Made by a program: the position numbers and the translations under genes. Of a DNA stretch of 64,000 nucleotides, positions 37,544-48,224 are shown piece by piece. The stretch spans positions 372,001 to 436,000 of the forward strand of contig QCGO01000001.1 of the NCBI GenBank assembly GCA_003279855.1. Reading direction: 5' to 3'. The stretch is from Prochlorococcus sp. AG-388-E21. GTDB lineage: Bacteria; Cyanobacteriota; Cyanobacteriia; PCC-6307; Cyanobiaceae. Each line of letters starts with the position of its first letter. Positions within the stretch are counted from its first letter, which is position 1. The notes under the pieces are model-generated. The model did not search any database. It was not told the DNA's origin and saw only the letters and a list, made by a program, of their open reading frames with translations.

Positions 37544-37675
37544 GATAAAAAAAGTATGTAAATTTACCCGTAAAGGAAGAATAACTCTACCTGTGGCGTC
37601 TGCAACTATTCTTACCACTATTTAACGGTTTGTGTAAAAATATGTTTATTATGAAATCTTTGTTCACGGAAGTTT

Positions 37676-38371
37676 ATGGAAAGAACTGTTGAACCTGAAT
37701 TAATGGAAAGAGAAGACCAAGTTGATTCTTATGCTAAAGCTGATTTTTCAGAGGGAGAGAATAATCTTATTAGTCAAATAAATCATTACTTGATTAAAAA
37801 TAATATTCATTTGAATGAAAAAGAATTGATTGTTGATTTAGGATGCGGACCTGGCAATATTTCTGAAAAGTTATCAACTAAATGGCCTAATGCCAATGTT
37901 ATTGGTATTGATGGCTCCAAAGAGATGATTCGAATAGCAGAGTTAAATAAAAAGAATTCCTTAAATCGGAGTCGATTAAAAAATTTGCGTTACATTTGTG
38001 CAGATATAAAAAGCCTTAAATCAAGTGATATTTCTTTCGAAAAAAATATAAGTTTATTAGTCAGCAATAGTTTAATTCACCATATTACTTATCTGGATGA
38101 TTTTTTTAATTGCATAAAGAGATTATCAAGTGATTTGACTATAAATTTTCATAAAGATCTGAAAAGACCGATTGATAAACAATCAGCCTTATATTTAAAA
38201 GAAAAATGCGGGGAAAAATATAATGAAATTCTGACTAATGATTATTACGCATCATTAAAGGCTTCTTACACATCAAAAGAATTAAAAGATTTTATTTTTG
38301 AGAATAAATTATCCTCTTTAGAAGTGTTCGAAGAAGGTGATCAATATTTAGTCATTTATGGTAAGGTTTAG
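37676..38371 (+). CDS. Class I SAM-dependent methyltransferase
   Basis: A 231-aa methyltransferase: motif I LIVDLGCGPGNISEKLS near residues 52-68, motif II acidic turn in VIGIDGSKEMI, and motif III-like LRYICADIKSL. The substrate is unknown. It sits between divergent nrdJ and prfC; it may be cotranscribed with prfC, which starts 30 bases downstream. Confidence 0.85.
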   Translation: MERTVEPELMEREDQVDSYAKADFSEGENNLISQINHYLIKNNIHLNEKELIVDLGCGPGNISEKLSTKWPNANVIGIDGSKEMIRIAELNKKNSLNRSRLKNLRYICADIKSLKSSDISFEKNISLLVSNSLIHHITYLDDFFNCIKRLSSDLTINFHKDLKRPIDKQSALYLKEKCGEKYNEILTNDYYASLKASYTSKELKDFIFENKLSSLEVFEEGDQYLVIYGKV

Positions 38372-38400
38372 AGTTAATGGGATTGTTAAAATAGAATTTA

Positions 38401-40038
38401 ATGAGTTCAAGTACTGAAAACTTAAATAATAAAAATATCTTAGAGGCGGTAAATAAAAGAAGGAACTTTGCGATTATTTCACATCCTGATGCTGGTAAAA
38501 CAACTCTTACTGAAAAACTTCTTTTATATGGAGGCGCTATACAGCAAGCAGGGGCAGTAAAAGCAAGAGGTAATCAAAGGAAAGCTACTTCTGATTGGAT
38601 GGAACTTGAAAAACAAAGAGGTATCTCAATTACTTCAACTGTTTTGCAGTTTGAATATGAAAGATCAGTAATAAATCTGTTGGATACTCCTGGGCACAAA
38701 GATTTTTCTGAAGATACATATAGAACTTTAGCTGCCGCAGATAATGCAGTAATGCTTGAAGATGCCGCTAAAGGATTAGAACCTCAAACAAGAAAATTAT
38801 TTGAGGTATGCAGAATGAGAAAAATACCTATTTTTACTTTTATTAACAAGATGGATAGACCGGGGAGAGAACCTTTTTCGTTGCTTGATGAAATTGAATC
38901 AGAGCTTGGTTTGAATACTTTGCCCGTTAATTGGCCAATTGGTATAGGTGAGGAATTTAGAGGAGTTATTGATAGATTTACAAGAGAGGTTATTTTATTT
39001 GATAAAGCTGTTAGAGGGAAACAGTCAAATGAGAAAAGAATGAGTTTAGATGATAAAGAACTTTCAAAATATGTAGAGAAAGAATTACTTGAGATCTCTC
39101 TTGAAGAGCTCGAGGTTCTTGATGAGGCAGGTTCGAAATTAGAAAAAGAAGAAATTTTTAATGGTTCACTTACTCCTGTTTTCTTTGGCTCGGCGATGAC
39201 AAATTTTGGGGTAAGACCTTTTTTAGATAGTTTTTTAAAAATGGCTCAAAAACCAACTTCAAGAAATAGTAATAAGGGAGATATTGAGCCTGCAAGCGAT
39301 GAATTTAGCGGTTTCGTATTTAAGTTGCAGGCAAATATGGATCCAAAGCATAGAGATAGAGTTGCTTTTATAAGAGTTTGTAGTGGAAAATTTGAAAAGG
39401 ATATGTCAGTCAAGCACTCAAGAACAGGAAGAACTATTAGATTATCTCGACCTCAAAAAATATTTGGTCAAGACAGGGAAGTAGTTGATGATGCCTATCC
39501 TGGAGATGTAATTGGACTTAACAACCCTGGAATGTTTTCTATCGGAGATACTTTATATACAGGCACTCATCTTGAATATGAGGGTATACCCTCCTTTAGT
39601 CCTGAAATATTTAGTTGGCTAAGAAATCCAAACCCTTCAGCATTTAAAAACTTTAGGAAGGGAGTAAACGAACTTCGTGAAGAAGGTGCTGTTCAAATAC
39701 TTTATGACTTTGATGAGAGCAAAAGAGATCCTATCCTTGCAGCTGTTGGACAATTACAGTTGGAAGTAGTTATTCATAGATTAAAAAATGAATATGGTGT
39801 AGATGCCAATCTTGAATCTATGCCATACCAATTGGCACGATGGGTTTCAGATGGATGGTCAGCCATTGACGAATTAGGAAGGATCTTTAATTGCAAAGTA
39901 GTAAAGGATTGCTGGAATAGGCCAGTGATTCTTTTTAAGAATCAGTGGAATCTTAATCAATTTATTGAAGATAATGAGAATTTAGATTTAAAAAAAGTAG
40001 CACCTGTTGTTAGTGGAGTGGAACCAATTGTTTTATAA
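38401..40038 (+). CDS. prfC: Peptide chain release factor 3
   Basis: A GTPase that recycles RF1/RF2 from the terminating ribosome. The 545-aa protein has the G1 loop [15 protein letters not shown] near residues 27-41, switch [22 protein letters not shown] and [15 protein letters not shown], and G4 [11 protein letters not shown], followed by RF3 domains II and III ([27 protein letters not shown]). The sequence is full length with no frameshift. Confidence 0.96.
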   Translation: MSSSTENLNNKNILEAVNKRRNFAIISHPDAGKTTLTEKLLLYGGAIQQAGAVKARGNQRKATSDWMELEKQRGISITSTVLQFEYERSVINLLDTPGHKDFSEDTYRTLAAADNAVMLEDAAKGLEPQTRKLFEVCRMRKIPIFTFINKMDRPGREPFSLLDEIESELGLNTLPVNWPIGIGEEFRGVIDRFTREVILFDKAVRGKQSNEKRMSLDDKELSKYVEKELLEISLEELEVLDEAGSKLEKEEIFNGSLTPVFFGSAMTNFGVRPFLDSFLKMAQKPTSRNSNKGDIEPASDEFSGFVFKLQANMDPKHRDRVAFIRVCSGKFEKDMSVKHSRTGRTIRLSRPQKIFGQDREVVDDAYPGDVIGLNNPGMFSIGDTLYTGTHLEYEGIPSFSPEIFSWLRNPNPSAFKNFRKGVNELREEGAVQILYDFDESKRDPILAAVGQLQLEVVIHRLKNEYGVDANLESMPYQLARWVSDGWSAIDELGRIFNCKVVKDCWNRPVILFKNQWNLNQFIEDNENLDLKKVAPVVSGVEPIVL

Positions 40039-40089
40039 AGACCTATTGGATAATAAAATTGGTTAATCTATAGTTATTGTAAAAATCAA

Positions 40090-40764
40090 TTGGATCCAAA
40101 TAAAAGCAAAAATAATCCCGATAAAACTCCCTATGAAATATTAGGTGTTGACGAAGGTGCCGATTTTGAAGATATACAAAAAGCAAGAGATCTTAAAGTT
40201 AAGGAGGCAGGTGAAGATCTACTACTTAAGGCAAAAGTAGAATCATCTTTTGATCAATTGTTAATGGGTAGTTTGAAAGCAAGGCAGTCAGGGAATGTTA
40301 GTTTCGAAGCTCAAAATGCTTCTAAGAAAGAGAAACAAATTAATAAACTCATTAATAATGATTTCCCGCTTTTATCAAAAATAAAAAATTTAAATAATAA
40401 TGGTAACAAGTCAAACGAATATAGCCTTCCCAAAATAACCCCTCCATCTTTTGATAATCTTTCAATCAAATTATCTGTTGGATTATTATTTTTGATAATA
40501 CTTTTAATTAGTCCTGATTCTTACAACAGACTTCTGCTCTCTATTTCAACTTTAATTCTTACTTATATTCAAATTAAATCAGGTAAAAAGTTTATTAGTT
40601 CTCTTGGATGGAGTGTGACATTTCTTTCAATAGGCTTAATATTTGGAGGTTTATTTGAAACTAACTCATTTATTCAGGAAATATCTAATAACTCTTTATC
40701 AATTCAAAAAATCCAAAGTTTACCAGCAATGATAATTTTGTGGATAGGAGTAATTTTCCTTTAA
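40090..40764 (+). CDS. CPP1-like J-like membrane protein (DUF3353)
   Basis: A 224-aa protein with an N-terminal J-like domain (TPYEILGVDEGADFEDIQKARDLKVKEAG) lacking the HPD tripeptide, a flexible Lys/Asn-rich linker, and three to four C-terminal membrane helices. This is the layout of the CPP1/DUF3353 family, whose plant member stabilises protochlorophyllide oxidoreductase. The TTG start gives MDPNKSKNN. It lies 50 bases after prfC and ends 2 bases from convergent hslO. Confidence 0.82.
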   Translation: MDPNKSKNNPDKTPYEILGVDEGADFEDIQKARDLKVKEAGEDLLLKAKVESSFDQLLMGSLKARQSGNVSFEAQNASKKEKQINKLINNDFPLLSKIKNLNNNGNKSNEYSLPKITPPSFDNLSIKLSVGLLFLIILLISPDSYNRLLLSISTLILTYIQIKSGKKFISSLGWSVTFLSIGLIFGGLFETNSFIQEISNNSLSIQKIQSLPAMIILWIGVIFL

Positions 40765-40765
40765 A

Positions 40766-41668
40766 TTAATTTTTAATCATCTCTTTAATCTCTTCAGAAT
40801 TTATTAGATATTTATTCTTGCAAAATTCGCAAACTAATTCGGCTTTTCCTTCTTTAATTAAAATATCTTCTAATTCTTTTTTATCAAGCATTTTCATTGC
40901 ATTTAAACTTCTCTGTCTAGAGCACCTACATTCAAATCTAACCTCTTGAGTTCGAGCTTTCTCTGAAATTGATTTATCGTCAATATCAGGAAAAATATTT
41001 TTTATGAGTGAAAGAAGATTATCTTTTGATTTAAATAAGTCTTCACTAAAAGAATTAATTTCTTTACATCTTTCTTCAAGCAGCGAGACTAATAATGGAT
41101 CAGTTTCTTTCTTTGGTAAAACTTGAGCTAACAAGCCTCCGCTAGAAATAATATTTTTATTTTGAATCTTTTCCCCAATAAATACAGCAGAAGGAGTTTG
41201 CTCAGAATGATATAAATAAGATGCTAAATCTTCAGCAATATTTCCATTAACTAACTCAACAGTGCTGGTAAAAGGTTCTCCAAAACCATTATCCCGGATA
41301 ACATTTAAATAGCCTGTCCCTAATGCTTTTGTGAAATCAAAAGAATATTGATTAGACTTGGTTTTGACTAGATCTAATTCCAAATTAGGATTTCCTACAT
41401 AACCTCTAACTTTCCCATCTCTGCCGGCATCCACAAGTAATCCCTTTAAAGGGCCATCAGATCTTACTCTTAAAGTGACTCTCCCATGCATTACTTTCAT
41501 CGAACTTGCTAAAAGAAGAGAGGCGCTGAAAGCTCTCCCCAGTATAGAGGTAGTTAGATAAGACAATCCATGCCTTTCTTTCGCTTCCATTGATGCATCT
41601 GTTGTTAATACCGCAACTAGCCTTATTCCACCATTAGCCGCAGTTGCGCGTACAATTTTATCCCCCAT
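40766..41668 (-). CDS. hslO: Redox-regulated chaperone Hsp33
   Basis: A holdase chaperone activated by oxidation. The 300-aa protein has the Hsp33 core ([14 protein letters not shown] near the start, GYVGNP, then [10 protein letters not shown]) and the C-terminal zinc switch: Cys pairs CRC and CEFC ([10 protein letters not shown]...[10 protein letters not shown]). The N-terminus overlaps the ABC ATPase gene by 11 bases, so both are one operon. Confidence 0.94.
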   Translation of the reverse strand: MGDKIVRATAANGGIRLVAVLTTDASMEAKERHGLSYLTTSILGRAFSASLLLASSMKVMHGRVTLRVRSDGPLKGLLVDAGRDGKVRGYVGNPNLELDLVKTKSNQYSFDFTKALGTGYLNVIRDNGFGEPFTSTVELVNGNIAEDLASYLYHSEQTPSAVFIGEKIQNKNIISSGGLLAQVLPKKETDPLLVSLLEERCKEINSFSEDLFKSKDNLLSLIKNIFPDIDDKSISEKARTQEVRFECRCSRQRSLNAMKMLDKKELEDILIKEGKAELVCEFCKNKYLINSEEIKEMIKN

Positions 41669-42305
41669 AATTTTCTTTAGTTAATTCCTTAATCTTTCCT
41701 TGTTCAAGAACTAATATTTTAGACGGTATCCCCTCAAATAATGAGGGTTCATGAGTAACAATAATTATTGTATTTTTATTTTTGAGATTGAGAACTAAAT
41801 TCTTAACATCATTTTTCATTGACCAATCAAGACCAGCAGTTGGTTCGTCAAGTATAAGAATACTTGGATTTCTCATTAGTTGAACTGCTACAGCTAATCT
41901 TCTCTGTTGACCACCACTTAGTTTCTCAGGAGGTTGAGTAAGATTTATATTTGATAGGCCAACTTTTTTTAAAACTTGCTCTATATTTTTTTCTCTCAAT
42001 GATTTATAACCAATTTTTAATTCTTTCCCAATGGTTGTTCCTAAAAAGTATCTTTCTGGGAATTGGAATACTACTCCACTTATCCATCTTCTTTGCCTAG
42101 CAGTGATATTTTTATTTTTCCAAGTAATCTTTCCTTTCTGAGGAGTAATTAGTCCACTTATTATTTCCAATAGAGTAGTTTTCCCTGAACCACTTTTGCC
42201 ACAAATTAATATAATTTCATTTTCATTAAGATTGAAACTAATATCGTCTAATATTTTTTTATTTCCTGTTTCAGGTTGATAAGTAATATCTTTTAAATCA
42301 AGCAT
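41658..42305 (-). CDS. ABC transporter ATP-binding protein (EcfA/CbiO-like)
   Basis: A 215-aa ATPase subunit: Walker [14 protein letters not shown]-loop [20 protein letters not shown], signature LSGGQQRR, Walker [13 protein letters not shown] and H-loop VTHEP. The FQFPE Q-loop followed by an acidic-hydrophobic turn is typical of energy-coupling-factor ATPases (cobalt, nickel, biotin importers). No membrane partner gene is adjacent; the next gene is hslO. The exact substrate is unknown. Confidence 0.87.
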   Translation of the reverse strand: MLDLKDITYQPETGNKKILDDISFNLNENEIILICGKSGSGKTTLLEIISGLITPQKGKITWKNKNITARQRRWISGVVFQFPERYFLGTTIGKELKIGYKSLREKNIEQVLKKVGLSNINLTQPPEKLSGGQQRRLAVAVQLMRNPSILILDEPTAGLDWSMKNDVKNLVLNLKNKNTIIIVTHEPSLFEGIPSKILVLEQGKIKELTKENYGG

Positions 42306-42389
42306 TATTAATTTAGTTTTAGGTATGAAATTTAAACTTTGAATTATCTACTTATAATAACTATAGATCTAAAAAAAATAACATTAAAA

Positions 42390-42833
42390 ATGAATATTGC
42401 ATTTAGGGAAGTTGATCCTTTTAATTGTTGGATTTGGATAAAATTCTTTGAAATACCTACTGAAGCAGAAAAAAACTATTTAGATGGTGTTTTTGATAGT
42501 TGGTATGTATTAGGTAGGTTAGGTGGGTTTAATTCTGAGAATTTACAAACTCATGAAGAGGGTTCTGATTTAAGTTGGATGTCATACGATAATGAACAAA
42601 AAGAATCTGTCCTTCCTGCCTTGATGCATAATTTAGGTGTTATGGAATATCAAAATTTGTGGTCAAGAAGTTGGGTTGATTTTGGGACTTCAGATTCACT
42701 TTCTATTGATATTTTAATAAATGCGTTAAATGAGATATCTAATAATTATGTAAAAATTGATGAATTAATAATTGGGGGAGAAAATAGTGATTGGTCGATT
42801 GAGGAACATGAAGATTTGGTTTTTAAAAATTGA
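42390..42833 (+). CDS. DUF3531-family protein
   Basis: The ATG at 42390 gives MNIAFREVDPFNCWIWIKF, the usual DUF3531 opening (F-R-E-x-D-P-F-N-x-W-I-W). The rest is soluble, with a conserved YQNLWSRSWVDFGTSDSLSIDILINALNEI segment. A longer reading from 42339 is open but not typical of the family. Function is unknown in cyanobacteria and plastids. It is followed 10 bases later by rsmE, suggesting a link to ribosome work. Confidence 0.85.
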   Translation: MNIAFREVDPFNCWIWIKFFEIPTEAEKNYLDGVFDSWYVLGRLGGFNSENLQTHEEGSDLSWMSYDNEQKESVLPALMHNLGVMEYQNLWSRSWVDFGTSDSLSIDILINALNEISNNYVKIDELIIGGENSDWSIEEHEDLVFKN

Positions 42834-42842
42834 TTTTTATAT

Positions 42843-43616
42843 ATGGATGATTTAACAAGATTATTTATACAGAATGAAAGAATAATTAATAATAAGAACA
42901 ATAATTTAAAACTTACAAATAATGAAGCGCGCTATATAAATAAAGTAATGCGAATAAAAATTGGTAAAGAAATATTTATCACTAATGGCCAAGGTTCATT
43001 ATGGAAAGCTATAAACTTAGAGGACAATTCTATAAAGATAAACAATATTAATAATCCTTATTTATTTCAAGAAAAAGAAAAAATTTCATTAGGAATAGCT
43101 GTTGTTATTCCTAAAAATGGTTTTGAAGATATTCTAAAAATGTGTACTGAAATAGGAATTGATTTTATACAACCTTTGTATTCAGATAGACAAGTTAAGA
43201 AGTATACCAACTTCTCAAATAAACTTATAAGATGGAATTCAATTGTTAATGAAGCTGTTGAACAATGTGAGAGATTATGGAGACCATCTATTTTGAGTGA
43301 TATAAATTTATTCGACTGGATAAATTCTATAGAAAATAAAGATATTATTTCAGTATCTGTTACGAGAGATGTTAGCTCTGATAATTTGAATCAATGGTTA
43401 AAAAAAAAGCAAAGTGTTTTGGATAAAAAAGGAGGAGTTTTATGGAATGTAATTGGACCGGAAGGAGGCTGGTCCAAAGGTGAAATTGAATTTTTTATTA
43501 AAAATAAAATTGCTTTTGTTAAACTTTCAGAAAGCATTTTAAGAACTTCAACAGCTACTGTTAGTGCAACTTCAATTCTTAGTCAATGGCGTAATCATCT
43601 CAAATTAATTTTTTAA
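42843..43616 (+). CDS. rsmE: 16S rRNA m3U1498 methyltransferase
   Basis: Methylates U1498 of 16S rRNA. The 257-aa SPOUT-family enzyme has an N-terminal PUA-like domain (LTNNEARYINKVMRIKIGKEIFITNG) and a C-terminal trefoil-knot domain with VIGPEGGWSKGEIEFF and LSESILRTSTATVSATSIL, the SAM-binding signature of RsmE. It stands in a compact plus-strand run after DUF3531 and before the DUF92 gene. Confidence 0.94.
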   Translation: MDDLTRLFIQNERIINNKNNNLKLTNNEARYINKVMRIKIGKEIFITNGQGSLWKAINLEDNSIKINNINNPYLFQEKEKISLGIAVVIPKNGFEDILKMCTEIGIDFIQPLYSDRQVKKYTNFSNKLIRWNSIVNEAVEQCERLWRPSILSDINLFDWINSIENKDIISVSVTRDVSSDNLNQWLKKKQSVLDKKGGVLWNVIGPEGGWSKGEIEFFIKNKIAFVKLSESILRTSTATVSATSILSQWRNHLKLIF

Positions 43617-43621
43617 AAAAA

Positions 43622-44365
43622 ATGAATTTACTTTCTAATGATTTTTTATTTGGCTTTTTAATTAATTTTATTCTAATTTTTTTGTTTTTTAGAGTCCCAT
43701 TGATGACAAAAGGAGGGTGGATAAGTGCTGGGGTATTAGGGTCTATTTTATGGGGATGTTTGTCATGGCAAGGTTGGACCTCAGTTGTAATATATTTATT
43801 CCTTGGATCTCTTGTGACAAAAATTGGTTATAAATTTAAAAACGAAAAAGGCATAGCTGAAAAAAGAGGTGGTAAAAGAGGTCCTGAAAATGTTTGGGGT
43901 TCGGCTGCAACAGGATTGTTTTTTGCAATAATGGTTAAATTGAATGTTACTAATTTAGTCTTTTACAAAATTGGTTTTGCTGCAAGTTTTGCCGCAAAGT
44001 TGGCAGATACTTTTGGCAGTGAAATAGGAAAAAGATTTGGTAGAAATACATATCTAATTACTTCGTTTAGAAAAGTTGAAAGAGGTGCAGAAGGAGGAAT
44101 TAGTTTAGAAGGCACAGCTGCAAGTGCCTTAGGTGCATTATTTATGTCATTAATAATGTTTATATTAAATATTATTTCAACAAAATATCAATTTTTGATA
44201 GTTGTAATTTCTGGTTTTTTAGCAACAATTTCTGAAAGTTTTATTGGAGCTAAATTTCAAGACAAATATAAATTAAGTAATGAATTGGTAAATTCTATTC
44301 AAACAAGTATTTCTTCTATAATTGCTATTTTTGTTCTAATTTTTTATCTCAAAATTTCTAATTAA
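43622..44365 (+). CDS. DUF92-family integral membrane protein (VTE6-like)
   Basis: A 247-aa membrane protein with about six helices and the TIGR00297/DUF92 core: KRGPENVWGSAATGLFFA, FAASFAAKLADTFGSEIGKRFG, and RKVERGAEGGISLEGTAASALGALF. The plant and Synechocystis homologue VTE6 is a phytyl-phosphate kinase that salvages phytol from chlorophyll for tocopherol and phylloquinone. A chlorophyll-rich Prochlorococcus would fit that role. It starts 5 bases after rsmE. Confidence 0.85.
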   Translation: MNLLSNDFLFGFLINFILIFLFFRVPLMTKGGWISAGVLGSILWGCLSWQGWTSVVIYLFLGSLVTKIGYKFKNEKGIAEKRGGKRGPENVWGSAATGLFFAIMVKLNVTNLVFYKIGFAASFAAKLADTFGSEIGKRFGRNTYLITSFRKVERGAEGGISLEGTAASALGALFMSLIMFILNIISTKYQFLIVVISGFLATISESFIGAKFQDKYKLSNELVNSIQTSISSIIAIFVLIFYLKISN

Positions 44366-44382
44366 ATTACCTTTTATCAAAA

Positions 44383-45027
44383 TTAGGATTCCTTCCATTT
44401 ATTAAGAATATCCCAACTTTTAATACGTTGATAAATCCAAAGATGTCCATGCGCATTTAAGTGTATACCATCCTCTGCGATCCAATTCTTACTTCTATTA
44501 TCTGAGTACATTTCTCTAAAAGTTGGCAGAAAAGGGACATTTTGATTTATACAGACTTCTTCCATTCTTCTTTCATAAGAATGACAGGAATCATTTGAAT
44601 ACCATAAACATCCAGCAAATGGCATTTTGTTTTCATCAACTGGGGTTAGCCCAATTACAAAAACTTGAGTTTGGGACTTCATTTCAAAAATTAATCTTTC
44701 TAATCCATACTCGAATCCATTTATCTCTAATTGGTGCCGCCCATTTTTTTGTCCAATTGTTGGAGTATCATTAAGACCAACATTTAAGAGGATAGCTTTG
44801 GGTTTATTTCTTCTTGTTTCTCCTCTTGATGACCATTCTTTTTCCCAACGTAAAGAAACCTTTTCAATTCCATCTCCTCTTACCCCTAGTGGATAAATAA
44901 TTGGAAAATCATGAAATTTAGACCAATCTTTTCTTAGTCTTTCGCACCATCCTCCTCCTACAGTATCCCCCCATCCATATACTGAACTATCTCCGATTAC
45001 AACCAATTGTTTTGGTAAAACAGGCAC
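44383..45027 (-). CDS. SGNH/GDSL-type hydrolase
   Basis: A 214-aa esterase-like protein: block I LVVIGDSSVYGWGD (nucleophile Ser), block II Gly in PLGVRGDGIEKV, block III LLNVGLNDTPT (oxyanion Asn), and block V DGIHLNAHGH (catalytic Asp/His). There is no signal peptide, so it acts in the cytoplasm. The substrate is unknown. It converges on the DUF92 gene. Confidence 0.88.
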   Translation of the reverse strand: MPVLPKQLVVIGDSSVYGWGDTVGGGWCERLRKDWSKFHDFPIIYPLGVRGDGIEKVSLRWEKEWSSRGETRRNKPKAILLNVGLNDTPTIGQKNGRHQLEINGFEYGLERLIFEMKSQTQVFVIGLTPVDENKMPFAGCLWYSNDSCHSYERRMEEVCINQNVPFLPTFREMYSDNRSKNWIAEDGIHLNAHGHLWIYQRIKSWDILNKWKES

Positions 45028-45077
45028 TAATTTCCTTTAAATATTTTCACTTGATTTGAGAAGATTTTTATTAATAA

Positions 45078-46580
45078 TCAAGTTAGATTACTTTTGATTT
45101 TACCATTTATTAATTCTCCAATTATTGCAATTGAGCTATAAGCAAACAAAATTACTATAACTTCTTCCCATGCAAATGAACTCAATGATTCTTGAAGTTG
45201 CCAACCTAAACCAACACTACCAATTACTCCCAAAATGGCTGTTTCTCTAATTATAATGTCTGATCTATAAGCACAATATGCTAAGTAACTATTTGCTTGT
45301 TTAACAAATAATCCGAAAAGCCAACTAGACCTCTTTGCAACTCCTAATGATTTCATCGCAATATATTGTTTATTATCTTGGTTATGTAAATTCGCCAAAA
45401 GCAATTTGCTTGTTATAGCTGCGTTATGTAATCCTAATGTTATTGCTGCTAAAGATATTGAAGGATTATTAAACATTAAAAGTATTAGAATTAGTACAGG
45501 CGTTGGTATTAAACGAAATAAAAATGAGATTATTCTTATAATTGTAATTCCTATTTTATTATTTAAAATTAATATAAAAATGGGAGGAAAACTTATAGCT
45601 ATTCCAGTAGATAAAAGACATAAAACTATTGTTTCTAATAATAGCTTTAAAAAGTCGTATGAAATAAAATTAAAGTTTGATATCAAAAGATTGTTGATTG
45701 AATTAAAAGGTATTGCATTTTTATTAAATATAAAATAAACAAAGAAAGATAAAGAAAATAAACTAATACAAAATAAAGCTATTACAAAAAAGGTCAAAAA
45801 ATTCTTAGAAGTTTTAGAGAGGTTGAATTTTTTTAATAGTTCTTTTGAGATAATAATTAAAAAAGCTAAACCCCAAAGATAAGTCCATAGCTCTCGGAAA
45901 TTCAAAGTTTGAAAGGATATAAATATACTTGTGCCTATTCCTCCAACTCCAAACAATCCCAAAACTGCTGTACTTCTTATGGCACATTCCAAACGGTATA
46001 ACCCAAAATTTTTAAAGGTTTCTATCACTGGAGCCCAAACTAATGTTATTAAAGTGGAAGATTTAATACAATTAATTTGTTTAATTGATTCAATCGTTTT
46101 TAGATTAATATTTTCTATTTGCTCACTAAAAACTTTTGCATTTATAGCAACATAAGGAATGCAAATAGCTATTATTCCAATTGAAAAATTTATACCATAT
46201 ATTTGCATTAATATAAGTCCCCAAATTATTTCATGAATCGATCTAATAAAAGTTAAAAATAAATTTAAAAATCTCTTTAAAAATATAGGTAAATTTAATA
46301 TTTTATAAAAAATTTCTGAAGATAATATTCCAAAAATAACCCCAAATATAATACTTATTAGCCAACTTAAAAATGCAATAAAAATAGTTTCATTTAATCT
46401 TTTTACTAAGGTTAAAATGATTTCATTATTAATTTTCGGATTTAAGGCAGAAATAATAAATTCTTTAAATAATTCAATTCCTCCAATATGAAAATTAATA
46501 AATAGTTCATAGGCTATAGGTATAAAAACTAGTATTGGTAGAAAAGTTATTGAAGAAGAATTTAATTTTAATTTATTCAA
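45078..46580 (-). CDS. phnE: PhnE-type ABC permease, double-length
   Basis: A membrane subunit of a phosphonate/phosphite importer. At 500 aa it is about twice a usual PhnE and carries two permease domains, each with a binding-protein-dependent EAA region: KVFSEQIENINLKTIESIKQINCI near residue 155-180, and KLLLANLHNQDNKQYIAMKSLGV near 385-410. It is therefore a fused heterodimer in one chain. It lies last in the aspC-phnD-phnC-phnE run, 4 bases after phnC. Confidence 0.9.
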   Translation of the reverse strand: MNKLKLNSSSITFLPILVFIPIAYELFINFHIGGIELFKEFIISALNPKINNEIILTLVKRLNETIFIAFLSWLISIIFGVIFGILSSEIFYKILNLPIFLKRFLNLFLTFIRSIHEIIWGLILMQIYGINFSIGIIAICIPYVAINAKVFSEQIENINLKTIESIKQINCIKSSTLITLVWAPVIETFKNFGLYRLECAIRSTAVLGLFGVGGIGTSIFISFQTLNFRELWTYLWGLAFLIIISKELLKKFNLSKTSKNFLTFFVIALFCISLFSLSFFVYFIFNKNAIPFNSINNLLISNFNFISYDFLKLLLETIVLCLLSTGIAISFPPIFILILNNKIGITIIRIISFLFRLIPTPVLILILLMFNNPSISLAAITLGLHNAAITSKLLLANLHNQDNKQYIAMKSLGVAKRSSWLFGLFVKQANSYLAYCAYRSDIIIRETAILGVIGSVGLGWQLQESLSSFAWEEVIVILFAYSSIAIIGELINGKIKSNLT

Positions 46581-46584
46581 TTAT

Positions 46585-47322
46585 CTAATAAATCTTGTTT
46601 AAATGATATTTTTTTAATTTAGTTTTCTCTAAATCAAATAATATTTCACCATTTTTCATTCCAATAATTCTATTAAAACCATCTAATAAATCTAATCTAT
46701 GCAAAGAAATTAAAGTAGTGTTAGGAACTTTTATTTTATTTTTATTTTTAGTAATTAATAATAGATTTTTAATATTAGAAGTTAGTTTTGGATCTAAATT
46801 ATTAAAAGGCTCATCAGCAAGTAGGATGTCTGACTCTTGAATTAATGATCTTGCAATAGCGACTCTTTGTTTTTGGCCTCCAGATATTTTTCTAATATTT
46901 TTGGAAAAAATAGATTTCTTAAGATTACAAACTTGCATATATTGATGAGCTTTATTAAAAGAACTTATATTTAGTAAATTTTTAAAAGCAAATAGGAAAC
47001 TTTGTTTTCCAAGAAGTCCACAATTAACATTTTGTTCTACTGATAGATCTTCTATTAATCTTAAATCTTGCCAGATAGTTGATATCTTACTCTTTTGGTA
47101 TAAGTTTAATTTATCAAATTCTGTATTAAATAATTTGACACTACCTTTGTTAGGCTTGAGTGTTCCGTTAAGAATAGATATAAGGGTAGTTTTACCCGCG
47201 CCACTTTTGCCTAATAAGGCAACTTTTTCACCCGATTTAATTCGTAAACTTACGTTTTTTAAGGTGAAATTATTTTTATTTTTATAGCTTACCTCTTTTA
47301 ATTCGAGAAGAGGATTAATCAT
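46585..47322 (-). CDS. phnC: PhnC-type phosphonate/phosphite ABC ATPase
   Basis: A 245-aa ATPase: Walker A LGKSGAGKTTLI, Q-loop IWQDLRLIEDL, signature ISGGQKQRVAIARSL, Walker B DILLADEPFNNLDP, and H-loop SLHRLDLL (His with Leu before it, as in PhnC). The start overlaps the phnD stop by 4 bases (ATGA), so it is translationally coupled. Confidence 0.92.
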   Translation of the reverse strand: MINPLLELKEVSYKNKNNFTLKNVSLRIKSGEKVALLGKSGAGKTTLISILNGTLKPNKGSVKLFNTEFDKLNLYQKSKISTIWQDLRLIEDLSVEQNVNCGLLGKQSFLFAFKNLLNISSFNKAHQYMQVCNLKKSIFSKNIRKISGGQKQRVAIARSLIQESDILLADEPFNNLDPKLTSNIKNLLLITKNKNKIKVPNTTLISLHRLDLLDGFNRIIGMKNGEILFDLEKTKLKKYHLNKIY

Positions 47323-48224
47323 CTGATTTTTTTTAATTTTCTCGCGATTTTCTCGATATTTTTATATTCACTAGATTCTGCTTCTATAAATTTTTTTGCG
47401 TTGAACATATCTAATATCTTTTTATGTTCTGTATTTTTAATATCTAAATTAAGAATTGTAGATTTAAGTTCTTTAGTAAAACCTTTTCGAAATCTATTAT
47501 CAAGATTTCCTTGAGCAACCCAATGATAGTCAACATAATCAGGAGTTATCCAAAAAAGATTTACATTATTTGTTCGTTTAGGATTATTTTTAAGATTGTT
47601 TTCCCACACTTGTTTATTTAAAGCTCCTGCATCAAAGGCTCCACTATTAACTAAAGCGATAGTTGCATCATGACTACCGCTGAATCCTGCTCTTTTTCCT
47701 TTAAAGTTTTCTATTTTTATTCCAGCATCATTAAGGAAATATTCTGGCATTAACCTTCCAGATGTTGAATTTTCAGAACCAAAAGTAAATCTTAGATTCT
47801 TGAGCTTTTTAAGTCCATTTTTATTGAAAATTGAATCAAGTTTTAATTTCTTATTCACAATAAAAACGCTCTTAAAATCTTTATCAATATCTCGTTGAGC
47901 AATCACAATTGCATTAGGGGTTTGTAATCTTGCCTGAACTCCGGATAAACCACCAAACCATACTAAATCTAAATCATTTGTTCTGAATCCAGTAACCGCA
48001 GCAATATAATTAACAACGGGAATATACTTTACCTTTACATTTAAACTCTTGGCTAATTCTTTTGCAAACAAATTAAATCTTTTGTCTAACACCTCTTGAT
48101 TTTGATCAGGAATTGCCCCGATCTTTAAAACTTTTGGATTTGCATTTAAGGGTGAAGAAAGAGTTGCGAAAAAAATAGTAGAGGTTACAATTATTTTTTT
48201 AACATTAATAAAAATCTTATTCAT
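47319..48224 (-). CDS. phnD: PhnD-type periplasmic phosphite/phosphonate-binding protein
   Basis: A 301-aa solute-binding protein with an N-terminal signal segment (residues 1-28, FFATLSSPLNA). The PhnD fold is visible: LKIGAIPDQNQEVLDKRF, the ligand loop LVWFGGLSGVQARL, FGSENSTSGRLMPEYFL (S-T-S-G oxyanion site), and GFSGSHDATIALVNSGAFDAGALNK. Prochlorococcus PhnD1 proteins have been shown to bind phosphite and methylphosphonate. No phosphite dehydrogenase or C-P lyase gene is in the window, so what happens after uptake is not shown here. It directly follows aspC. Confidence 0.92.
   Translation of the reverse strand: MNKIFINVKKIIVTSTIFFATLSSPLNANPKVLKIGAIPDQNQEVLDKRFNLFAKELAKSLNVKVKYIPVVNYIAAVTGFRTNDLDLVWFGGLSGVQARLQTPNAIVIAQRDIDKDFKSVFIVNKKLKLDSIFNKNGLKKLKNLRFTFGSENSTSGRLMPEYFLNDAGIKIENFKGKRAGFSGSHDATIALVNSGAFDAGALNKQVWENNLKNNPKRTNNVNLFWITPDYVDYHWVAQGNLDNRFRKGFTKELKSTILNLDIKNTEHKKILDMFNAKKFIEAESSEYKNIEKIARKLKKIR

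Noticed and set aside
37544-37618. 25-codon N-terminal extension of nrdJ to an ATG
   Set aside because: Not typical of the enzyme family; the GTG giving MTIAPNK is preferred. A cobalamin riboswitch was looked for here and no B12 box was found.
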